This document shows positions 56,801-64,000 of a stretch of 64,000 bases of DNA, one piece after another. The translations under genes and the position numbers were made by a program. Under the pieces are notes generated by a model. That model was not told where the DNA came from. It did not search any database and was given only the letters and a program-made list of their open reading frames with translations. The stretch is taken from NCBI GenBank assembly GCA_002104935.1, contig MCGT01000017.1:310001-374000 (forward strand), in the 5' to 3' direction. The stretch is from Hesseltinella vesiculosa (taxonomy: Eukaryota; Mucoromycota; Mucoromycetes; Mucorales; Cunninghamellaceae). How positions within the stretch are numbered: the stretch's first letter is position 1; every line of letters begins with the position of its first letter.

Positions 56801-59334
56801 ATGGGGCGAATTCCACTATGTGCCGATCCATCATATGCGTGACAATCTCGTGATGGAAGTGATGGATTGGAATGCGAAAACAAAGGACAAGCTGCTGGGC
56901 TCTGCCACGCTGCGTATCCGGGACCTGGTCAAAGAACATCGCCTTGCCAAGGACAAGACCACCCATCAACCTGAAGTCAAGTGGTACAGCCAGTTGGCCA
57001 AAATCGACAAGTAAAAGGACTGCCCCCCCCCAAAAAAAAAAAAAAAAGATGTAAGCAATGCTAAGCTATTCTCCTTTAGATGGGTGCCTCTGAAATCGCC
57101 CAATGGCAAAACCAACAAAGGGGAGCTGCGCTACACTGCAGAGTTCTACCCTGGCCTTGCGCTTCCGCCATCTGTCAATCAGCAACCAGCCATTGTCACT
57201 CAATGCGACGCCAATACGACCGAAAATAGCCCAGACAAAAAGAGCGGACTGGCTACGGACTGTGAATCATCCGCACCTGCTGATATGACGCCCACGACAA
57301 CAACGTCGCTCACTGCTACCGACTTGCATGGCCTTGCGATCAAATGGACGCCGGATGGCTTTGTCGACCTGAAGAGCTACAGCTCCGGGGTACTGATGGT
57401 ACGCATCCATGAAGTGGAAATGGCGCGTCCGGTGCATGCCTACTGCTCCGTGCTTGTCGACAGCCTCTACAGCCAGTACCGAACCGTGGGCTTAAAGGGC
57501 AAATCGCTCCTGTTCAACGAGGCTGCAGATGCATTTGTCAAGGAGGCAGACTTCTCAAAACTGTACATCGAAGTGAAGCCGTTCACCTCTGACAACGACA
57601 AGAACGAAGAAAAATATGGCTACTGGTCAGGCTCAGTCAATGACGTCATGCGCCTTGTACAGCACCATAACCGAACCCGCCAAACTTCAGCCTTCCAAGA
57701 CACAGAACAAACCGATGAAGGCCAATGGCTCGATCTAAGTGACACCTCGGCTGATCTCCCTGGCCGCATCCGTCTCAGCTTTGCCTACTTTCCGTTGGCC
57801 GACTTTGAATTGAATCCTGATGAAAGTTTGGAAAGTAAGGCGAGATTCCTTCATGGCAATCACATCGGCGGCTCACAAAGGTTCTATTTTTTTTTTCTTC
57901 TTCTTCTGCAGATCAGGGCAATCTTACCGTCACCTTGCTGGAAGCGAAAGACGTCATGGCTCTGGATAAATCCGGTAAGTGGGTTCACAGAGGCACGATG
58001 ATGACAATCGTCACCTTTGATAATCTCTAACACTCTCGTTTAGGAACGAGCGATCCATATGTGGTATTTACCGTCAATGGCGACCGAGTTCACAGGAGTG
58101 CTGTCGTCAAGAAATCACTCAACCCTGTTTGGAAGAACGAGCAATTCACCATCCCTGTGGTAAAATTAGCAATGCCTTTTGATGCCAAAAAGTGCTGACA
58201 TTTTTTTTATGCAGCTCTCCCGTGTGACCGCCAGTTTCCGTATTGAAGTATTTGATTGGAACCAATTCAAAGGCGACTATCCAATGGGTAAACTTTTTCT
58301 CTTTGCATAGAACGAGTCTAAACTCTATTTTTTTTTTTTTTTCATCAGGATCGGGCGGGATCTCGCTGCGGAATGAATATGTCGAAAGCTTCTTGGCTCG
58401 GGATGTACGGATTCCGTTGGACGGCATTGCTGGCGTATCTGGCTACGTACGTGTGCGGTTCCTATGGCAACCTCAGCTGCTGACGACTAAAAAGACCCAA
58501 ACAGCATCGATGCTCCAAACGATGCGCACAATGACATATCGGAACCCCCCACCGACGTCAACCACCATCAACAATGCAATCTCATCCCCGCTGATCTCTA
58601 GTCCCACCAATCCATCGCATTCCCCAATCTCGGCCAAGTCGCCCGATCCAGCCTCACCTAAATCCCCGCAGACTGTGGAAAGTGTGACATCTGACAACCA
58701 TCTCGAACTCCCATCACCTGCCAATCACCATGACACCCCAAGGCAATCCGAAGACCTTGTGACCATGCATCCACGTCATTCTGTTTCTTCTGTCTCCACC
58801 ACTTCTTCACATCATCACGGCATTTCCTCCTTAACCAGCCCATCGACGGCCTCGCTCACACCTTCTTTGTTGTCCGTCAGCCGCCATCATGCACAAGCCT
58901 TGGGGATTGTAACGGTGCATTTGATTGCTGCACGTGGCCTACTTGGCGTTGACAAGGGTGGAACCAGTGATCCATTTGTGCAAGTACGCATTGGCCATCG
59001 GTCAATGCATAAAACCAAAGTCATCAAAAAGTCACTTGCCCCTGAATGGTAAGGAAGCTAAAAAAAATTTTTTTTCTGCATGACATGGGTTTCAACTTCC
59101 TAATTGTTTTCCTGCAGGAATGAGTCCTTCCAGTTCAAATTGCCTAAACAAGAATTTGTGTTGGAATACCGGGTCAAGGACTACAACCGCTTCAGTCATT
59201 CGGTGAAACTGGGGACTTATCTCCAAGACTTCTCAAGCCTTGACGAACTGTATACCAACCATTCATTGGATCTATGGGCCAAGCTTCAACCCCAAGGCGA
59301 GCTTCATTTGAAATTACTTTATGAACCTCTTTGA
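53881..59334 (+). CDS. Tricalbin / extended synaptotagmin (SMP and C2 domains)
   Basis: About 14 exons from ATG 53881 (MADSGSHYSSQRR). A disordered N-terminus is followed by a hydrophobic hairpin (LWLQQTGAIFVIGITAWLLARVGGGWIVFLLLLTFI) that would anchor it in the ER. The SMP lipid-transfer domain starts at EKVEWLNSFLHNFWLIFEP and runs through PFKVDSVRMLDAQANVV, IRLGKGFVGAAFPVLVENM and IPGLQGFVREQAHAILGP. C2 domains follow near 55.5, 56.1, 56.65, 57.35 (weak), 57.9 and 58.9 kb. Those at 56.65 (GGKSDPYVRV), 57.9 (SGTSDPYVVF) and 58.9 (GGTSDPFVQV) keep the acidic calcium-loop residues; the first two do not. A Ser/Pro/His-rich linker of about 130 residues precedes the last C2. Tricalbins tether cortical ER to the plasma membrane and move lipids. 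The stop at 59334 follows the last C2 directly. Confidence 0.94.
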
Positions 59335-59795
59335 AAAACTTTACATCTTCCATGGAAGTGGAACCTTATTTTTCTAGAACAAAAAAAAAAAAAAAGCCCA
59401 TTCCATGGAACCCATTACGTTCTACTTTTATTTTATTAAAGAACATCTCCATGTTTTTTTTGTATCTCACGAGCTTGTGACATCATTGCTCTGAAAGATG
59501 TTATATTTGTTGGATTAGCTTTTTTTTTTCTGAAGATGTGAAGTGCAGAGTGCAAGTGTTGATCTTTTTTAATGCAGACCCAACAAGGAAAATTCGTAAA
59601 AAACAAGGGTCGGTGTTTGTTGCTGCATTGATCTCCCTACGAGCTCCATTGGTTGTCATGACGACAACGAACAAAAACCCGGCCAGCCAAAAATTTTTAT
59701 TAAAATAATATAATTTCATTTGTCGTTTTAGAATCTGTTGTCTCTTTTTTTCTTTATCTCTTCATGCTTTCTTGATTTTTTTTTTTTTTTACCTC
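59335..59795. other. Intergenic region, tricalbin / GH55
   Basis: About 460 bp with the tricalbin 3' end and GH55 promoter. It has an inverted repeat GTTGTC-ATGAC-GACAAC at 59652-59668, related to the X-box, about 130 bp upstream of the GH55 start. Confidence 0.5.
59652..59668. promoter_or_regulatory. Inverted repeat, X-box-related
   Basis: GTTGTC and GACAAC are perfect inverted halves separated by ATGAC. The spaced arrangement resembles a diverged RFX X-box. It lies just upstream of the GH55 gene. Inference only. Confidence 0.3.
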
Positions 59796-62723
59796 ATGAA
59801 AGCAAGATTTTTAACTTATACACTATGTGCCTTTCTGTTGGTTTGGTTATGGCAAGGTGAACCTTTTGTAGCAGCCAGATTCCGCCTGCCAGTCAGTTCC
59901 GTCAAGGCCCGCCACAACGCCCTTAACTTTAAACTGAAGGCATTGAAAGCCATCCCATCCAAAAAACATATCAGCAAGCTAGATGCCAGCAGCGGCAATT
60001 GCACTTCGCCAGCAAGCGGAAGTGACATGTGGATTGCCAATGTGCCTCACGGTCACTCTGCCTTTAACTCGGACAAGCAATACCAAGTTTTCCGTAACGT
60101 CAAGGACTTTGGCTGCAAAGGTGATGGTGTATCCGATGACACCGAATGCATCAACCTAGCCATTTCGTCAGGCAACCGTTGTGGCGGTCCCAAATGCGGC
60201 TCATCCACTGTCACACCTGCTCTCGTGTACTTTCCCTCTGGGAAATACTTGATTTCCAAGCCCATCATTATGTACTATTACACTCAGTTGGTCGGCAATG
60301 CGTTGAATCCACCTACCCTGATCGCTGCCTCCAACTTCCAAGGCATGGCCATGATCGACACCGACCCCTACCTCAATGACGGCTCCGAAGGTCAGTGGTA
60401 TGTCAACCAAAACAACTTTTTCCGCCAAGTACGCAATTTCATCATCGACCTCACCCAAACCCCAGCCTCGTCTTCCACCACCGGTGTTCACTGGCAAGTC
60501 GCTCAGGCCACCTCCTTGATGAACTTGCACTTCAAGATGTCCACTGATGCTGCCGCCAAGCACCAAGGCGTCTGGATGGAAAATGGGTCCGGAGGTTTTA
60601 TGTCTGACCTGACTTTTGATGGTGGCAAGTACGGCATGTGGGTCGGTAACCAGCAATTCCTGACTCGCAACCTGACCTTCAACGGCTGCCAGACGGCCAT
60701 CTTTGTCAATTGGGTAAGCGCAACCAGCTGCGCTGGGCTTCAACTCCCAAAAAAAAAAAAAAAAAAAAAAAAACTCACCTCTTTCTTTTTTTTCAAGAAT
60801 TGGCAATGGACATTCAAGGATATCAATGTCAACAACTGTCAGATCGGTATCGACATGTCGTCCGCTGGTGTGAACTCATCTTCTCAGATTGGCAGCGTCA
60901 TTCTGATGGACTCGACTATCAGCAACACGAAAACCGGTATCAAGACCTTTGGCAATCTCCCCTCTTCCAACGACACATCGGGCTCTTTGCTTTTGGATAA
61001 TGTCAAGGCCAATGGCGTCGCAGCTCTGGTCACAGACAAGCAAGGCACGGCGATTTTGACCAGTAACAGTGTCCAGCAATGGGGCATTGGATCGCATTAC
61101 ACCGACACTTCTGGCAAACCGCAGTACAGCCGCGGTGACATATCCACCAAACCAACCAAGCCCCAAGTGCTGCTCGGAAGCAATGGCTCCTACTTTACTC
61201 GCTCTCGCCCTCAGTATGAGACCCTCGATGCGAAGTCGTTTGCTCCTGTCACCAGTAAGCTCTATCATGTTTTTGTTTTTACTGTTTCATGGGATTCACC
61301 TTTTTTTTACTCTCTCACTCTCATCTCAGGCTTTGGTGCCAAGGGGGATGGCCAAACTGATGACACGCAAGCTATCCAGAAAGCCTTGAACCAGAGCGCT
61401 GGTTGCAAGATCGTCTACTTCCCTGCTGGCACGTACATCATCAGCAACACCGTGCATGTGCCTGCCGGATCCCGTTTGACAGGCGAAGCCTGGTCGATCC
61501 TGATGGCCAAGGGTCAGGCCTTCCAAGATGAAACCAAGCCAACGCCCATGATCCAAGTTGGCAATCCTGGTGACTCAGGCATGGTCGAGTTCAGCGACAT
61601 CATCTTCTCCAGTATGAATAACCAAAAGGGTGCCGTCTTGGTCGAATGGAACATGGCCCAGAGCGAGCAAGGCAACAGCGGCATGTGGGATACTCATTTC
61701 CGTGTCGGGGGCTCGATCGGCTCCAACCTTCAATACGCCCAATGCGCAAAGCCCGGTGGCAGCAACACAACCAGCAGGTATTTGCACCAAATTCTCCATC
61801 TCGGCAAGGGCGACCGTGGCCACTACCAGCGTCAAGGCGACGCCCATCGCAAGGACGCTTCACTCGAGGATATCCTTGTTGAAGAACGCGAAACCAACCT
61901 GCACCAACTCAAGTACTATGTCGATGGTGAAGATCACATGCCTCCTCTAGCCCAGCCGGCTGCTGCTGCTCGCGATGCTTCGTCGCCCCACCACATGGAC
62001 AAGCGCCAAGAGTCGCAACCCTCGCAAACACCAGACTACAGCCAGTGCTACGGCGTCCACACGCTGATGCGCATGACCAGCTCTGCCTCGGCTTATTTGG
62101 AAAACGTCTGGGCCTGGACAGCCGACCACGATCTGGACGATAGCGAACTGCAGCGCAAGATCACGGTCTACACTGGCCGCGGTATTCTCATTGACAACAC
62201 CAAGGGCCCGATCTGGCTTTATGGCGTGCAGTCCGAACACAGCGTGCTTTACCAGTACCAGCTGGATGGCACCCAGAATGTTATGATGGCTATGATCCAG
62301 TCCGAAACCCCTTACTTCCAGCCCAACCCTGCCGCTCCCAAGCCTCTAACGGCCAACACAAACGCCCCCTGGCAGGATCCCACCTACAGCGACTGCCAGG
62401 TGACTTCCACCAACTCGTGTAACATGGCCTGGGCCCTGCGCTCCTCCAACTCCTCCAACATTTACGTGTATGGTGCGGGTCTCTACAGTTTCTTCAACAA
62501 CTACGATCAGGCTTGCTTGGACCCTGAGAACTGCCAGCAGTCGCTCGTCGAACTCAGCCCCAACAAGAACCTCTTCCTGTACAACATCAACACTAAAGGT
62601 ACCGTACAAATGATCGTGGGTAGCGGTAGCAATGGCAACAACACTGCCTGGGCCAAGGCTGCAGACAACCGCAACGGTTTCTGCCAAACCATCAATGCCT
62701 TTTTGGGTCAAGCAAGCTCTTAA
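59796..62723 (+). CDS. Secreted exo-beta-1,3-glucanase family protein (GH55)
   Basis: Three exons from ATG 59796 (MKARFLTYTLCAFLLVW), with introns near 60711-60797 and 61253-61329. A signal peptide (hydrophobic core TYTLCAFLLVWLW, cleavage near VAA) opens the protein. Two right-handed beta-helix (pectate-lyase-3 type) halves follow, each with its hallmark: FGCKGDGVSDDTECINLAI (about residue 107) and FGAKGDGQTDDTQAIQKAL (after intron 2). Each half then has a YFPxGxYxIS block (VYFPSGKYLISKPI; VYFPAGTYIISNTV). Between the halves lies a linker, and the C-terminal part has LWGVQSEHS-like WLYGVQSEHSVLYQYQL and FFNNYDQACLDPENCQQ. GH55 enzymes cut beta-1,3-glucan. Length, about 920 residues, suits the family. 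Several NxS/T sites suggest N-glycosylation. Role is wall remodelling or feeding; which one is not visible. Confidence 0.93.
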   Translation: MKARFLTYTLCAFLLVWLWQGEPFVAARFRLPVSSVKARHNALNFKLKALKAIPSKKHISKLDASSGNCTSPASGSDMWIANVPHGHSAFNSDKQYQVFRNVKDFGCKGDGVSDDTECINLAISSGNRCGGPKCGSSTVTPALVYFPSGKYLISKPIIMYYYTQLVGNALNPPTLIAASNFQGMAMIDTDPYLNDGSEGQWYVNQNNFFRQVRNFIIDLTQTPASSSTTGVHWQVAQATSLMNLHFKMSTDAAAKHQGVWMENGSGGFMSDLTFDGGKYGMWVGNQQFLTRNLTFNGCQTAIFVNWVSATSCAGLQLPKKKKKKKKLTSFFFFKNWQWTFKDINVNNCQIGIDMSSAGVNSSSQIGSVILMDSTISNTKTGIKTFGNLPSSNDTSGSLLLDNVKANGVAALVTDKQGTAILTSNSVQQWGIGSHYTDTSGKPQYSRGDISTKPTKPQVLLGSNGSYFTRSRPQYETLDAKSFAPVTSKLYHVFVFTVSWDSPFFYSLTLISGFGAKGDGQTDDTQAIQKALNQSAGCKIVYFPAGTYIISNTVHVPAGSRLTGEAWSILMAKGQAFQDETKPTPMIQVGNPGDSGMVEFSDIIFSSMNNQKGAVLVEWNMAQSEQGNSGMWDTHFRVGGSIGSNLQYAQCAKPGGSNTTSRYLHQILHLGKGDRGHYQRQGDAHRKDASLEDILVEERETNLHQLKYYVDGEDHMPPLAQPAAAARDASSPHHMDKRQESQPSQTPDYSQCYGVHTLMRMTSSASAYLENVWAWTADHDLDDSELQRKITVYTGRGILIDNTKGPIWLYGVQSEHSVLYQYQLDGTQNVMMAMIQSETPYFQPNPAAPKPLTANTNAPWQDPTYSDCQVTSTNSCNMAWALRSSNSSNIYVYGAGLYSFFNNYDQACLDPENCQQSLVELSPNKNLFLYNINTKGTVQMIVGSGSNGNNTAWAKAADNRNGFCQTINAFLGQASS

Positions 62724-63178
62724 AAAAAAAAACAATCAGGTAACTTTTTGATCCTCTCTACGCTCTCTGCCAACAAAAACCACTTACCCCCCTTATTTTT
62801 CTTTTCCTCTCTGGCAGTAGTCGAAGATACACCTCTATGTAGTAGCCTCCCATTTCTGTAAATTAACAAGCTCTTCTGTATACACTTTCTCTGTGAATTA
62901 AAAAACGACGTTTGCGATATGCCTGAATCAAGCAAGAGAAAAGTTGTATGGAGTGTGGCCCTGGCTCGCGCAAGGCGGCTGGGCTACAATTTCCATAAGA
63001 TTACCCCGGACAGGCCATACCATGTCCTTGTTTGCAGGATGCAAAGGGTGGACACGTCCAGCCTCCGTCTGGCTTCCCCATCCACGTGTTTTTAAAAATC
63101 AGAGAGCGAGACAGGAGCAAAGTTGACAATCAATCAAAGGGGTAACAGGTTTATTGATTCGCTAGAGAAAAAGATTCT
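62724..63178. other. Convergent intergenic region, GH55 / uL4
   Basis: About 455 bp with both 3' ends. A possible 3'-UTR intron of GH55 (about 62740-62818, GTAACT donor, CAG acceptor) is suggested by sequence. Nothing else recognised. Confidence 0.4.
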
Positions 63179-63990
63179 TTAAGCAGAGTGCAAGGTTTCC
63201 AAGAACTTCTTGGAGGCACCGGTGTCGGCACCCTTGGTCTTGGGTTGAGCCTTGGCAACCTTGCCGGAGGCACGCTTTTCTTGGGCAATGATTTCGGCGC
63301 GGCGCAAGACTTGGGCATAGGGGTTGAGGCGGTTCATGACACCTTGGTTGCGAAGAGGGTTCTTCTTTTGGGTGAAAGGACGCTTTTGGGTCTTGGAGCC
63401 GGCGGGGCGAACGACGGATTGGATTTCTTGCGAGTTGATCAAGCGGGTGACATCGGTGTTGGTGATGACGTTGTCAGGCAAGACATAGTCCTTCTTCAAA
63501 GAAGAGGCCTTTTCATAAGTACCATAGACATCGTCCAAGAGTTGGAAGGCACCTTGAGTCCAGATGACAAAGCGACCCAAATGACCACCAGGGGCCAATT
63601 GAAGCAAGTTGAGGCGACGCACATTGGCCAATTCCACACCAGGAATGTTGCGGAAAGCTGCAGTGATACCGTTGTCTTCGTTGTAGATGACGAGGGGACC
63701 ACGGCGTTGACGGTGGCGGCGGTTGCGGAGCTTGCCCTTACCGGCACGGAGCTTGCGAGAGTTGGACACCTTGGCGACATCGGCATAGGCTTCGAGGGCC
63801 TTCAACAAAGCAACGGCTTGCTTGGTCTTGTTGAAGGATTCGACTTGGTCAGACACGACCAAAGGCACTTCTTGGATCTTTTCAACGCGATGACCACGAG
63901 CCATCACCAGGGCAGGGACGGCAGAAGCAGCCAAGGCAGAGACAGTAGCATAACGCTTTTGGTTCACAGGAGTGATTCTAGACAAAAACA
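63179..63990 (-). CDS. RPL4: 60S ribosomal protein L4 (uL4), 5' part outside window
   Basis: Single exon on the minus strand; the reading frame enters from a splice acceptor near 63978-63980 (TTTTTGTCTAG then ATCACTCCTGTG), so the ATG and about the first 115 residues lie beyond the right edge. The visible part begins [33 protein letters not shown], a hallmark of eukaryotic uL4, and continues with [46 protein letters not shown] and HLGRFVIWT. The lysine/alanine-rich C-terminal extension ends KFLETLHSA. uL4 lines the peptide exit tunnel of the large ribosomal subunit. Codon choice is strikingly biased (AAG, GCC, TTG, CGC), as expected for a highly expressed gene and unlike its neighbours. Confidence 0.97.
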
Positions 63991-64000
63991 AAAAAAAAAG

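Noticed and set aside
1..64000. CRISPR arrays, rRNA genes, prophage or bacterial operon structure
   Set aside because: None seen; introns and gene families are eukaryotic throughout.

Overview
The window is eukaryotic and reads as a fungal nuclear chromosome segment, most likely from Mucoromycota (a Mucorales-type mould). I see 27 protein-coding genes. Almost all are split by short introns of about 50-100 nt with T-rich 3' ends. Both strands are used and there are no operons. The Mucoromycota placement rests on an AP-4 epsilon subunit (a complex absent from most Dikarya), fungal-only families (Kre2-type GT15, UPF0658, URC4/DUF1688, GH55, Yap1-type bZIP), the intron style and the many A/T homopolymers. 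The genus cannot be read from the sequence. Exon joins were made by eye; gene spans are more reliable than individual splice sites.

Layout. 1-6.0 kb: 5' part of a RhoGEF (-), AP-4 epsilon (+), an SRF/Mcm1-type MADS factor (-). 6.9-12.9 kb: an SDR dehydrogenase (+), Cdc123 (+), signal peptidase subunit Spc1 (-), ribokinase (+), a small type I membrane protein (+). 13.0-18.7 kb: a UBA-UBX-LRR protein (-) and the fatty-acid 2-hydroxylase Scs7 (-). 19.4-24.9 kb: a Fus1-like SH3 membrane protein (+), an unknown protein with a conserved-looking C-terminus (+), an ankyrin protein with a PP1-docking motif (-). 25.5-31.2 kb: UPF0658 Golgi protein (+), GT15 mannosyltransferase (-), DALRD3-like protein (+). 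31.2-33.8 kb: gene-poor stretch with broken reading-frame remnants. 33.9-39.9 kb: Avt-type amino-acid transporter (+), Ups1/PRELI protein (-), Yap1-type bZIP (+). 40.6-47.6 kb: URC4 (-) and MMS19 (+), divergent. 48.6-53.1 kb: a large unrecognised protein with a hydrophobic N-terminus and a long disordered tail. 53.9-64.0 kb: tricalbin (+), GH55 glucanase (+), ribosomal protein uL4 (-, 5' end outside).

Functional themes. Membrane and secretory biology is common: AP-4, Spc1, Scs7, UPF0658, GT15, Avt, Ups1, tricalbin. Cell wall (GH55, GT15), Rho/PP1 signalling and transcription factors (MADS, bZIP) follow. The genes do not form an evident pathway cluster. Points worth a second look are the AP-4 epsilon gene, the UBA-UBX-LRR architecture, the DALRD3-like gene, the large orphan at 48.6 kb, a perfect palindromic RFX X-box with related motifs in other intergenic regions, two GC-AG introns, and a Yap1-type factor with all its cysteines at the C-terminus.
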